DNA from: Bacteroidota bacterium
GTDB lineage: Bacteria; Bacteroidota; Bacteroidia; AKYH767-A; 2013-40CM-41-45
Length of the DNA stretch: 64,000 bases
Direction: 5' to 3'
NCBI GenBank assembly: GCA_016721305.1
Contig: JADKIH010000025.1
Span: 62,001-126,000, forward strand
Part shown: in pieces, positions 10,117 through 18,607 of the stretch
Position numbering within the stretch: position 1 is the stretch's first letter
Layout: the number at the start of each line of letters is the position of its first letter
The notes under the pieces: generated by a model
What the model saw: only the letters and a program-made list of their open reading frames with translations
Database searches by the model: none
Told to the model about the DNA's origin: nothing
Program-made: the position numbers and the translations under genes

Positions 10117-10146
10117 CAAAAGCCGGGTAGCCCTCGGTTTTTTTTT
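10117..10146 (+). terminator. Terminator after the 9230 lipoprotein gene
   Basis: An imperfect GCCGGG / CCCTCGG stem with a TAG loop is followed by nine T residues. Confidence 0.6.
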
Positions 10147-10156
10147 ACCCCTCTAC

Positions 10157-10313
10157 GATTAGCTAATTTGCTGATTAGCTGATTAGCTAATGAAGGGTAG
10201 GCTTTTGAGAATGGAATCGGAAATAATTAGATAATTTACTAGTGAAGGAAAGCCGTCGTGAATTGAAACGGAAAATAATTAGCTAATCAGCTAATTAGCA
10301 AATCAGCTAATTA
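10157..10313. repeat. GATTAGCT-type 8-bp repeat with inverted arms
   Basis: The left arm (10157-10191) and right arm (10276-10313) are near-perfect reverse complements built from GATTAGCT / AGCTAATT words, separated by about 85 bp. The two arms could pair into a long stem spanning most of the gap between the lipoprotein and the ABC transporter genes. The same family recurs at 15729-15987. Confidence 0.8.
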
Positions 10314-10335
10314 TTTTCCTACTTTAGTCCCACCC

Positions 10336-13300
10336 ATGAGTGAACTCATCCTACAAGCCTTAATGCAATTATTCGCCATCGGTGCGGCGTTGGAACGTCT
10401 GACGCAGCAGAGCCGTGGCGAAGTGGAAAATTTTCTGCGTCAAACAGTTAGCCTTCAAAGGGTGCCGGAATATCTGCGTCTGTTCGACGAGTATATGGTC
10501 AAGTTTTCGGGTGGTGGCGACGATGTTACCCGGGCCCGGAAAAAAGTAGCTTTCAGCTCCGTTCGTGCTCTTCGTATTTGTACGGAAATCAATAAAGAAC
10601 TTAATACGCGTCAAAAGTATATCGTATTCCTCCGCCTGGCCGAATTCATGAATTCTTCGGAGCTGGAGATTACGGAAGAGGAAATTGAATTCCTCGATAC
10701 GGTTGCCAATGTGTTCAACATCGAACAGGAAGAAGCGGCACTTTGTCAATTATTGGCTTCTCGCAAATCGACTCCTCACGATTTTGATTCGTCGCTTGTG
10801 TTGAGCGTTACTGCTGCATCACGTCATAATTACACAAACGCTCATCAGCATATTCATCCGGATGTCGACGGACAAATGATTTTCCTCCATTTGAAACGGG
10901 CGAATATCTTTTTCCTTCGTTACATCGGACAGGATGCTCTCGTTGCAAACGGACAACCTGTTGATCCGACTCGCATCACCGTACTTACTCAGGGCGCCGT
11001 AATTCGCAGTACGAAATTACTCCCACTCTACTACCGCGATCTGATTCGTCCATTCCTTTCTTCCACAGCAGACGAATCATTCCGCTTCTCGGTAAAAAAC
11101 CTGGAATACGTTTTCCCGAATGGCAAAAAAGGTCTGCACGATATTAACTTCTCGCTGAACTCCGGAAACCTTTGCGGTATCATGGGTAGCAGCGGTGCCG
11201 GTAAATCGACTTTGCTCGGCGTATTGAATGGAAGTGCGCGACCGACATCGGAACAAATTATGATCAACGGAGCAGATCTGTACGAAGAGACAAAAATCTC
11301 CGAAGGACTGATTGGTAATATTCCGCAAGATGATTTGCTCATTGAAGAGTTGACTGTTTTTCAAAATCTCTTTTACAACACAAAGCTTTGCTTCGGTGAA
11401 TTGGGAGACGATGAAATTACTTTAAAAGTAAACGACGTTTTAGAATCGCTCGGTCTTGCCGAAATCAAAGACTTACGCGTCGGAAACGTTTTGAATAAAA
11501 CCATTAGCGGTGGACAGCGCAAGCGACTCAATATCGGACTCGAATTAGTTCGTGAGCCGTCGATTTTGTTTGTCGACGAACCAACATCGGGCTTATCGTC
11601 TCGCGATGCAGAGAACGTAATGGACTTACTCAAGCAATTAGCTTTGAGTGGAAAATTAGTTTTCGTCGTTATCCACCAGCCATCATCCGACATTTTCCGG
11701 ATGTTCGATCAGTTGTTGATGCTCGACACGGGTGGTTATCCGGTTTACTTCGGTAACCCGTCCGATGCGTTGATTTATTTCAAACGCAAAGTACATTTGA
11801 CCGATGCTGAGCAAAGTGAATGTCCGGTTTGCGGAAATATTAATCCCGAGCAGTTGTTCAACATTATCGAGCTGCATGAGGTCGATGAATTTGGCAATGC
11901 GACGGGCAACAGAAAAATCACACCGAAAGAATGGAATGATCTTTATCGCGAAACAGAAAGTTCGCACGTTGAAATTCCGAAGGAAGAGCTCAATATCAAA
12001 ACATACAAGAAAGCAAGTCCGTTTAAGCAGTGGAAAATTTTCTTCACGCGCGATTTTCTTTCACGTATCAGTAACAAGCAATACATTCTCATCAATTTGC
12101 TCGAAGCTCCGGCTTTGGCAATTATTCTCGGCTTCATTCTCCGTTATTCGTCGGCGAAAGATTACGAACTGCTGAGCAATCCGAACTTACCGGCCTACTT
12201 ATTTATTGGTGTGATCGTCGCACTCTTCCTGGGACTATCCGTCAGTGCCGAAGAAATTATTCGTGACCGAAAAATAAGTCAGCGTGAGAAATTCCTGCAT
12301 TTGAGTCGTACGGGATATTTATTGAGCAAAGTATGTCTGCTCTTTTTGATCTCCGCCATTCAATGCGCCAGCTTCGTCATTATCGGGAATGCGATCATGG
12401 GCATTCACGATATGAATTTTGTATTCTGGGTAATTCTCTTTACCACATCGTGCTTTGCGAATTTATTAGGATTAAATATTTCGGCTGCTCTGGATTCGGC
12501 TGTCACAGTTTACATTTTGATTCCGTTCCTGCTCATTCCTCAGATTCTCCTCAGTGGTGTTTTTGCGCGTTTCGACAAATTACATCCGTGGATTAACTCA
12601 CAGGAAGGCGTTCCATTAATCGGAAACGTGATGACATCACGCTGGGCTTATGAAGCTTTGGCGGTCGAACAATTCGCGAACAATCCATTCGAAGCTCAAT
12701 TCTTCGACAAAGACGCGAAGATGAGTCGCGCCACTTTCAAAAAAGACTGGTGGGTTTCAGCCTTACGCGAGCGCCTCGACAAATCGGAGCGCTTGATGAC
12801 AAATCATGTCGGCGGCGATTCATTGGCCATTCCGCTGAATGTATTACGCTTTGAATTATCGGCAGAGTTATCGTTACCCGCATCGAAGCGATCATATTTC
12901 GACAACAATCTTCAACCCGGCAAATTCAACGCCGAAGTTGTAGCCGAAACACGCAGCACATTAGACAACTTGAAAGATTTCTATATCGACGAATTCAACG
13001 CAGCCAATGAAGCGAAAGAAGCGATGATTGCCCGAATGACTTCGACTCCAGATGCGCAAAGAGATTTTCTTCAAATAAAAAATCGCTACGAAAACGAAAG
13101 TCTGGAAGAGACCGTAAGGAACAGCACTCAAAGCGAGCGCTTAATTGTAACAGATCAAAAAGTCATCCAGCGTTTCGAGCCCATCTTCCACTACAATCCG
13201 ACCGAGTCATTCTTCGGAGCTCCACTCTACTCTTCAGTAAAAAATGTCGGTTCATCAATCCAACCAACTACACCATCTAATATGTTTGTGATTTGGGGGA

Positions 13301-13377
13301 TGACGATTCTGCTTTACCTCTCACTGCATTTAGATCTTTTCAGGAAGGTGATTGGGGTGTTTGGGAAGAAGAGTTAA
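10336..13377 (+). CDS. ABCG-like ABC transporter, fused ATPase and permease with TerB-like N-terminus
   Basis: 1013 residues. Residues 1-150 are helical and resemble a TerB-like domain. The ATPase follows: Walker A GIMGSSGAGKSTLLG near 283, signature ISGGQRKRLNIG near 390 and Walker B ILFVDEPTSGL near 411. A pair of cysteines (SECPVCGN, about residue 496) could bind metal. From about 590 there are six or so membrane helices of the ABC-2 type and a final helix at the C-terminus (MFVIWGMTILLYLSLHL). The ATPase-before-permease order is that of eukaryotic ABCG half-transporters. Bacteroidota carry such proteins, but their cargo is unknown. The start is a well-placed ATG just after the repeat element. 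Confidence 0.9.
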   Translation: MSELILQALMQLFAIGAALERLTQQSRGEVENFLRQTVSLQRVPEYLRLFDEYMVKFSGGGDDVTRARKKVAFSSVRALRICTEINKELNTRQKYIVFLRLAEFMNSSELEITEEEIEFLDTVANVFNIEQEEAALCQLLASRKSTPHDFDSSLVLSVTAASRHNYTNAHQHIHPDVDGQMIFLHLKRANIFFLRYIGQDALVANGQPVDPTRITVLTQGAVIRSTKLLPLYYRDLIRPFLSSTADESFRFSVKNLEYVFPNGKKGLHDINFSLNSGNLCGIMGSSGAGKSTLLGVLNGSARPTSEQIMINGADLYEETKISEGLIGNIPQDDLLIEELTVFQNLFYNTKLCFGELGDDEITLKVNDVLESLGLAEIKDLRVGNVLNKTISGGQRKRLNIGLELVREPSILFVDEPTSGLSSRDAENVMDLLKQLALSGKLVFVVIHQPSSDIFRMFDQLLMLDTGGYPVYFGNPSDALIYFKRKVHLTDAEQSECPVCGNINPEQLFNIIELHEVDEFGNATGNRKITPKEWNDLYRETESSHVEIPKEELNIKTYKKASPFKQWKIFFTRDFLSRISNKQYILINLLEAPALAIILGFILRYSSAKDYELLSNPNLPAYLFIGVIVALFLGLSVSAEEIIRDRKISQREKFLHLSRTGYLLSKVCLLFLISAIQCASFVIIGNAIMGIHDMNFVFWVILFTTSCFANLLGLNISAALDSAVTVYILIPFLLIPQILLSGVFARFDKLHPWINSQEGVPLIGNVMTSRWAYEALAVEQFANNPFEAQFFDKDAKMSRATFKKDWWVSALRERLDKSERLMTNHVGGDSLAIPLNVLRFELSAELSLPASKRSYFDNNLQPGKFNAEVVAETRSTLDNLKDFYIDEFNAANEAKEAMIARMTSTPDAQRDFLQIKNRYENESLEETVRNSTQSERLIVTDQKVIQRFEPIFHYNPTESFFGAPLYSSVKNVGSSIQPTTPSNMFVIWGMTILLYLSLHLDLFRKVIGVFGKKS

Positions 13378-13378
13378 T

Positions 13379-13540
13379 TGGTTCAAAGTTCAAGGTTCAA
13401 AGTTCAAGGTTCAAGGTTCAAGGTTCAAAGTTCAAAGTTCAATGGTTCAAGGTTCAAGGTTCAAGGTTCAAAGGTTCAAAGTTCAACGTGCCGTCTCGTA
13501 CAACGCCAACTTTGAACTTTGAACCTTCAACTTTGAACTA
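13379..13540. repeat. GGTTCAA heptamer repeat with inverted tail
   Basis: A run of GGTTCAA / AGTTCAA heptamers (13379-13485) is followed after a short spacer by the complement (TTTGAAC / TTGAACC) at 13508-13540. It fills the convergent gap between the ABC transporter and siaC-like genes and could fold into a hairpin acting as a two-way terminator. Confidence 0.85.
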
Positions 13541-13550
13541 AAAACAACCG

Positions 13551-13928
13551 TCAAGCCACACTCAACTCAAACGGCACCTTCACAAGAGCCTTATAATCCT
13601 CCCCTGCCTCCATCATATCTTCGTCTTCGCTGTCGTAGAACCAGCTGACTTTTACTTTGCTTTTACCGCCGGAGTGTAGTGATTCGAGACGACGGAAAAT
13701 ATCGAGCAGACATTTCGACGACGACGTATTGAAGTATTCGAGACGAACGCGCAATTCAGTTTCGGTAGATGGCGACTGAGCGTAATTATCGAGCCATTCG
13801 TAAACGGGGCGATAGAACTCCAATGAATTTTCGGGAATCGATTTGCCTTTAAGTTCGAGCGTACCGGTTTCGCGACGGAAAGAAATGGAAGGAGTTTTAA
13901 TGCTTTCTTCAATAATCAGATTACTCAT
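13551..13928 (-). CDS. siaC: SiaC-like regulatory phosphoprotein (DUF1987)
   Basis: 125 residues that read as a complete DUF1987/SiaC protein: EESIKTPSISFRRETGTLEL at the N-terminus, the central SIPENSLEFYRPVYEWLDNY, and LEYFNTSSSKCLLDIFRRL, whose Thr/Ser-rich NTSSSK loop corresponds to the phosphorylation region in SiaC of Pseudomonas aeruginosa. In that system SiaB kinase phosphorylates SiaC and SiaA phosphatase reverses it, and unphosphorylated SiaC activates the diguanylate cyclase SiaD. Here the kinase gene lies 21 bp upstream on the same strand and the phosphatase gene is divergent. No diguanylate cyclase gene is visible in the window. Confidence 0.88.
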   Translation of the reverse strand: MSNLIIEESIKTPSISFRRETGTLELKGKSIPENSLEFYRPVYEWLDNYAQSPSTETELRVRLEYFNTSSSKCLLDIFRRLESLHSGGKSKVKVSWFYDSEDEDMMEAGEDYKALVKVPFELSVA

Positions 13929-13949
13929 GACAATGTAGTTTTAATCAGG

Positions 13950-14534
13950 TTAAGGTATGTTTACAGCGAGGCTGAAGAATGAATAGTTTTCGTTAACGGG
14001 AGTGAATTCGTATTTCAACGGCATGCCCGATTTGCGCGCCATATCGACAATGCCCAATCCGGCACCGCCTTTATCCGACAATTCCGCATTCGCCAGCGAC
14101 TCTTGATAATATGCACGGAGCTCATCGGGAGTGAACGAATTCATCTTATCGATTTTTTCTTTCAGATGAGGAATGCCTTTGTTCTCAATAAAATTTCCGG
14201 CAGTAATACGGTATTTATTTTCCGGCGTCAGAGAAATGATGAAGCCGGAGAAGTCGTGTTCGGTAGAAATAAGCTCGGCCGGTTTCACCTGATGATGAAA
14301 TACATTTTGCAGACATTCGATCATAATCAAAAAAAACTTTTTCCGCTTATCAGGAATTTCAGCTTTCTCGTCGAAGTGCTGATTCATCTTCGCATACACC
14401 GATTCCAGCAAGGCCTCATCCATTTCCCCCTGATAAGAGAGGACAATGTTTTCGGCGCTCATTCTTTTGAGAATGTCAAAGACAGATGGGTGGCCCATAA
14501 AGGCTGCGGATGTGAATTTTGGCGTAGAATTCAA
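13950..14534 (-). CDS. siaB: SiaB-family protein kinase (DUF6272)
   Basis: 194 residues. The opening MSAENIVLSYQGEMDEALLE, the middle KKFFLIMIECLQNVFHHQ (helix with the ATP-coordinating Glu/Asn of a GHKL-type fold) and the glycine-rich LSDKGGAGLGIVDMARKSG (nucleotide lid) fit the SiaB family of small GHKL-like kinases. It would phosphorylate the SiaC-like protein encoded immediately downstream. A minus-strand TAAGTTTG box at 14568-14561 lies 27 bp upstream of the start and may be its -7 element, although no clear -33 element accompanies it. Confidence 0.87.
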   Translation of the reverse strand: MNSTPKFTSAAFMGHPSVFDILKRMSAENIVLSYQGEMDEALLESVYAKMNQHFDEKAEIPDKRKKFFLIMIECLQNVFHHQVKPAELISTEHDFSGFIISLTPENKYRITAGNFIENKGIPHLKEKIDKMNSFTPDELRAYYQESLANAELSDKGGAGLGIVDMARKSGMPLKYEFTPVNENYSFFSLAVNIP

Positions 14535-14626
14535 AAATAGTTATTAGTTTTATACCATTCCAAACTTAAAATAGGAAAAAGAAGGGCTTGCTCTGAGGCC
14601 CGTGTTAGTCTTGAGTGTGGGATTTT

Positions 14627-14660
14627 ACCACGAGAACACGAGGGGCACGAGGGATCACAA
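14627..14660. repeat. Half copy of the CACGAG hairpin element
   Basis: CCACGAGAACACGAGGGGCACGAGG-type words match one arm of the hairpins at 2350-3090 and 59524-59599, but the opposite arm is missing. It sits in the divergent siaB / siaA promoter region. Confidence 0.6.
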
Positions 14661-14728
14661 GAAAAAGGTGAACTTCCTATAGAGTTCTTAAAAGCAGGCA
14701 TATGTTCTATTGAAAACCACATACTTCT

Positions 14729-15730
14729 GTGAATTCAGTGATTATCCTACAGACAAATGGCCCCATTCCTCACTTATTCAGTGATGAAATTACGTGGTTT
14801 CTTATCTTTTTGAATGCTCTTCTGCTCATTGGCGGATACTTCTATTTCCGCTCATTAAAGAACCGTTTTGAGGACGAAAACAAGAAAATCGCCGGAAAAT
14901 TGAGCGACCGGAGCTACAATGTGATGGTCCAGAAATGGGACCTGGAGCGCAGGAATCTCACCATTTCGCATCAAAATCAGGAAATCCTCGACTCCCTCCA
15001 TTACGCCAAAAACATCCAGTCGGCCATCATGCCCCGACCGGAGATGATCAATAAGTACTTCGACGACGGCTTTGTTTACTACCTCCCGAAGGACATTGTT
15101 AGTGGTGATTTTTACTTTCTGGAAGAGTTCAACGAACGCATTTATGTAGCCGTTGCCGATTGTACCGGACACGGTGTTGCCGGTGCGTTTATGAGTATGG
15201 TGGGCACGTCGCTTTTAAAACAGATCATCATCCAGCATAAGCTGACGGATCCGTCAGCTATTCTGAATGAGCTTAACGAAGGCATCGTCGAAGCTCTACG
15301 ACAAAAAGAAACAGATTCGCACGGAGGGATGGATATTGCGCTATGTGTGATCGACAAGAAAACAAAGCAACTTCAATTTTCAGGAGCAAATCGTCCGTTG
15401 ACATTGATTCGCAACAATGATCTCCAAATGTACAAGCCCGATAAATTACCGATCGGCGGTTTCATGCCCGACGAAGAGCGACGCTTCAGCAAGCAGACAA
15501 TCGATTTTCAAAAAGGCGATCGTATTTATCTGAGCAGCGACGGTTATGCCGATCAGTTCGGAGGCATGGAAGGCAAAAAAATAATGACGAAAAAGTTCCG
15601 TGATCTTTTACAAACCATTCACGAAAGCCCCATGACGGAACAACGCAAAACACTTCACGATTACTTTCACAACTGGAAAGGGAGGTTGGAGCAGGTGGAT
15701 GATGTGTTGGTGGTGGGTGTCTTGTTGTGA
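14729..15730 (+). CDS. siaA: SiaA-like PP2C/SpoIIE phosphatase, membrane anchored
   Basis: 333 residues from a GTG start. One membrane helix (residues 17-35, FLIFLNALLLIGGYFYF) is followed by a short coiled coil and a SpoIIE-type PP2C domain (about 95-333). Metal-binding acidic residues are in DIVSGDFYF and VAVADCTGHGVAGAFMS, and the late metal Asp is in YLSSDGYADQFGG. It would dephosphorylate the SiaC-like protein encoded by the divergent partner genes. Unlike P. aeruginosa SiaA, which has a large HAMP-containing sensor region, this one has hardly any periplasmic part, so the input signal may come from a partner or from the membrane. Confidence 0.88.
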   Translation: MNSVIILQTNGPIPHLFSDEITWFLIFLNALLLIGGYFYFRSLKNRFEDENKKIAGKLSDRSYNVMVQKWDLERRNLTISHQNQEILDSLHYAKNIQSAIMPRPEMINKYFDDGFVYYLPKDIVSGDFYFLEEFNERIYVAVADCTGHGVAGAFMSMVGTSLLKQIIIQHKLTDPSAILNELNEGIVEALRQKETDSHGGMDIALCVIDKKTKQLQFSGANRPLTLIRNNDLQMYKPDKLPIGGFMPDEERRFSKQTIDFQKGDRIYLSSDGYADQFGGMEGKKIMTKKFRDLLQTIHESPMTEQRKTLHDYFHNWKGRLEQVDDVLVVGVLL

Positions 15731-15987
15731 TTAGCTAATGTGATGATTAGCTGATTTAACGATTAGCTGATTAGCTGATAAAAAACGATACGGAGGCTGC
15801 TTTCTTTGAAGGCAGCCTTTTCTAATTCGCTGATTTGACAATTTGCAGATTAGCTAATGAGGACAAAAGCATACAATCTGCTTCCGAAGAAGTTATTGAA
15901 CTAACTTTTTTCTTCGCCGTAGAATATACAATTGGTTTGGTTCAACGCTAATCAGCTAATTAGCTAATCATCACATCAGCTAATCGC
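15729..15987. repeat. GATTAGCT-type repeat arms flanking a terminator
   Basis: The left arm (15729-15780), a weaker middle copy (15822-15860) and the right arm (15946-15987) consist of GATTAGCT / AGCTAATC words. The right arm is close to the reverse complement of the left. The terminator at 15793 is inside. Same family as 10157-10313. Confidence 0.8.
15793..15823 (+). terminator. Terminator of the siaA-like gene
   Basis: The stem AGGCTGC / GCAGCCT with a 13-nt loop is followed by TTTTCT. Confidence 0.75.
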
Positions 15988-16021
15988 CACCTTTGAGCCC
16001 GCAAGGAATAAGGGACAAAAA

Positions 16022-16053
16022 AAAGGGGACGCCACCACGCATCCCCTTTTAAA
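16022..16053 (-). terminator. Terminator of the coiled-coil lipoprotein gene
   Basis: An AAAAGGGGA / TCCCCTTTT stem lies just after the stop codon at 16075 on the minus strand, with a T run on that strand. Confidence 0.7.
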
Positions 16054-16074
16054 AAAATAATTAAAAAAACCCTA

Positions 16075-16941
16075 TTAGTCTTTAACGACTACTAAGTATT
16101 TTGATGCACTCCAGAACTTTTCAGGGTTTGTGATCTGGATACTGACTACTTTGTCTTTTGTTTTATTCAATGTGTAAGAATCAGCCGGGTGAGATGTTAC
16201 CATCTTAGCAGCTTTACTGTCGATAGGAATCGTGCTAACTTGCGCGTAATCGATTTTTGTAAACTTACTGTTATCGATATTTGATGCAAGCATAGGAGTT
16301 TTTCCGATACCAAGCAAGCCTCCGGTACGAGTAATTACTTGTTTTGTCTGAAGATCTTTTGATTTACCCACTACATAATAAGCAGTGTGCAAAGCCGTAG
16401 TCTGATCTTCGATAGTTTTAGACTTAGCTGCCGATACCTGATTAAGGGTATCAATATTCGTCTGTAACTGAGCAACCTGAGTATTCAGATTGTTCAATTT
16501 ATCATTCAGGTCAGCCAATTCTTTATCCTTCTCAGCTAGTTGTCCGTTGAGAGTTTCAATCATCTTTTTGAGCTCAGCGATTTGACCGTTGTTACCTTTA
16601 AGCTTGCGATTCAATTCTGCAATCTTTTTACGGTTAGCTTCCATCAACTCATTGATCGCAGCGATATTCTGATTGATGCGTTCTTTAGTCGTGCTCTTCA
16701 TTTCGCCCTGATTCTCAACATTCACGTTGATAGCGTCTTGTTTATGAGCGATCGAATCCAGATTCGTTTCGATTTGATTGAAGTCGGCCAGGAATTCGTT
16801 GATCGATTGATCACGCGTATTAATAATAGCGGCTAAAGAGTCGCTTGAACGTTTTGCTGCGGCGATTTCAGCCTCGTGATTGTTGCAACCTGAACCGGCA
16901 ATGGCAACGGCAGCGATAATAACAAAAATGATCTTTTTCAT
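16075..16941 (-). CDS. Coiled-coil lipoprotein of unknown function
   Basis: 288 residues. The signal sequence ends in a lipobox (AVAIAGSGC). Residues 20-170 are a long coiled coil with regular heptads (for example IAELKKMIETLNGQLAEKDK), and residues 180-288 form a small globular domain beginning TAYYVVGKSKDLQTKQVI. A coiled-coil stalk ending in this Bacteroidota domain is a recurrent architecture, but its function is not established. It stands alone with a terminator downstream and about 490 bp of non-coding DNA upstream. Confidence 0.85.
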   Translation of the reverse strand: MKKIIFVIIAAVAIAGSGCNNHEAEIAAAKRSSDSLAAIINTRDQSINEFLADFNQIETNLDSIAHKQDAINVNVENQGEMKSTTKERINQNIAAINELMEANRKKIAELNRKLKGNNGQIAELKKMIETLNGQLAEKDKELADLNDKLNNLNTQVAQLQTNIDTLNQVSAAKSKTIEDQTTALHTAYYVVGKSKDLQTKQVITRTGGLLGIGKTPMLASNIDNSKFTKIDYAQVSTIPIDSKAAKMVTSHPADSYTLNKTKDKVVSIQITNPEKFWSASKYLVVVKD

Positions 16942-17427
16942 AGATAGTTTCTTTTAGAGGCGGTGGTGAAATGGTGATTATATTAAAAGTGAATTCCCGC
17001 CCTATTTACAGAACAAAGAACGAAATCAAATTAGGATGCAATATGATGTGTTTTAAAAAGTTATCAGGCCTTCATTGTATAAAACCCCAACTATGACAAG
17101 GTAAAATCCAAAATCTGATCGTTGTCGACAAATTTATACAAGGATTTAGGAGGAAATGTTGCCAAATCTCGAGTCAAAAATGTTAAAAAGTTCGAAAAAA
17201 ATAATTTCTAACGCGAAAATCTTCGACTTTGCATCTCTACAATTCGGTTTTACCGAATAAAAGATGCGATTCATCACTTTACTGATGAAAAGACGTATTT
17301 CTTCATTTTGAGGCAAGAGTTTTTTATGAAATTGCCGTGGGTCAAAAACTGCGAATTTCGACTCAAAATGCATCATTTCGATGAGTGAGTATCCCTATTC
17401 TCAAACACAATTAGTTCAAATTTCAAT
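16942..17427. other. Non-coding gap of 486 bp
   Basis: AT-rich divergent intergenic region between the coiled-coil lipoprotein and the serine hydrolase. A 76-codon minus reading exists (17376-17146), but its composition is unlike a protein. I see no clear promoter match or repeat. Confidence 0.5.
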
Positions 17428-18428
17428 ATGCTAAAGTCCAAAGTTCCGGCTTACTTCCTTATCATCTCCATTGTCCTAACGGCAGGCATAAGTTATTTTG
17501 CTTTCCGAAGCACATCTCAGCCCTCAACGGGTGGGCCGGCGAGTGCACTGGTTTCGTGCCCGGGTGCAATGGAGCAAATTCGTTTAAAAGATTATGAGCT
17601 TACTCATCCATTGATTTTAACCGATGTCAGTCAGGAGAGTGCAGCTCTTGGTCAGATCAAGGAAAAGATCAGCAGTTATATTAATCAGGCCAAATCATCG
17701 CAGCAGGCCGATGAAATTTCAGTTTATTTCCGCCGAATGAATAACGGAGCCTGGTTCACCATTAACCCGAATTCATCATACAATCCGGCAAGTATGATCA
17801 AGATTGTATATCTGATTACTTACCTGAAGGAAGCTGAGACGAATCCTTCGGTAATGAACAAGAGAATCTTTTTTCAAAACACTTTTCGGCAGGTAATCAG
17901 CAAAACATCGTTGATTTTCGTTTGAAAGAAAGTTCGTATTACACGGTAAACGATCTTCTCATGGCAATGATTCAACATTCCGACAATGATGCAACATTAC
18001 TGCTTAGTCAGAATATGAATCAGAATGTCTACAATCAGGTTTTCAAAGATCTCGACATTCAACTTCCGAATCCTGTGACCGAGTATTACATTAATGCATA
18101 TGACTATGGTAAGTTTTTCAGAGTACTTTATTCGTCAACTTACATTCGTCCGGAATACTCTGAATACGGTTTGAAATTACTTTCCAAAAGCACATTCAAA
18201 GAAGGTCTGATTAAAGGTATTGATCCTTCATTAACCGTTGCTCACAAATTTGGAGAACGAATAATTGGCAATAAGAGTCAGCTTCACGAATTTGGAATCG
18301 TTTTCGTAAAAGATAATCCATACTTAATAGGTGTAATGACAAGCGGAAGTAATCTAAAACAACTTACTTCCATCGTTGGAGATATTTCGAAACTGGCTTT
18401 TGATGAGTATAAGAATTTGCCGGGGTGA
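17428..18428 (+). CDS. Beta-lactamase-fold serine hydrolase, frame break near 17885
   Basis: An N-terminal membrane segment (YFLIISIVLTAGISYFAF) precedes a class A beta-lactamase / penicillin-binding-like domain. The SxxK tetrad is in NPASMIKIVY, the SDN-type loop is HSDND, and the KTG position reads HKFG. Homologues in Bacteroidota often keep the fold without being antibiotic-resistance enzymes; peptidoglycan or peptide hydrolysis is possible. The first part (to 17925) and the second (from 17922) are in different frames. Adding one T to the TTTT run at 17883-17886 restores a single ~333-residue protein with the junction FQNTFSAGNQQNIVDF. A sequencing error is the simplest explanation. Confidence 0.8.
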
Positions 18429-18456
18429 GGTTGGTTGGGACTGGCGGAGTGAAATT

Positions 18457-18512
18457 GGTCGTTGGTCGTTGGTCGTTAGTAATTAGAAATTAGAAATTGG
18501 TAATTAGAGTTG
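18457..18512. repeat. Phased 7-bp repeat (GGTCGTT / AGAAATT types)
   Basis: Seven consecutive heptamers keep strict register while the sequence changes: GGTCGTT three times, then AGTAATT, AGAAATT twice and GGTAATT. No inverted partner is visible. It lies in the convergent gap before the terminator at 18541. Confidence 0.75.
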
Positions 18513-18540
18513 GGGGAATCCAATTCTATAGATAATAGAA

Positions 18541-18581
18541 AAGCCGGCTTGCAGATAGGTTTCTGCGGGCCGGCTTTTTTG
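18541..18581 (+). terminator. Strong terminator in convergent gap
   Basis: An AAGCCGGCTTGCAGA / TCTGCGGGCCGGCTT stem is followed by six T. The A run on its other side could let it serve both strands. Confidence 0.85.
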
Positions 18582-18607
18582 ATGGAGGTAGATTGTTACC
18601 GGTAAAT

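Noticed and set aside
13293..13541. Small frame reading FKVQGSKFKVQ repeats
   Set aside because: Translation of the GGTTCAA heptamer run.
17146..17376. 76-codon minus-strand frame in the gap before the serine hydrolase
   Set aside because: Phe/Lys-rich reading of AT-rich DNA with no neighbour or family support.
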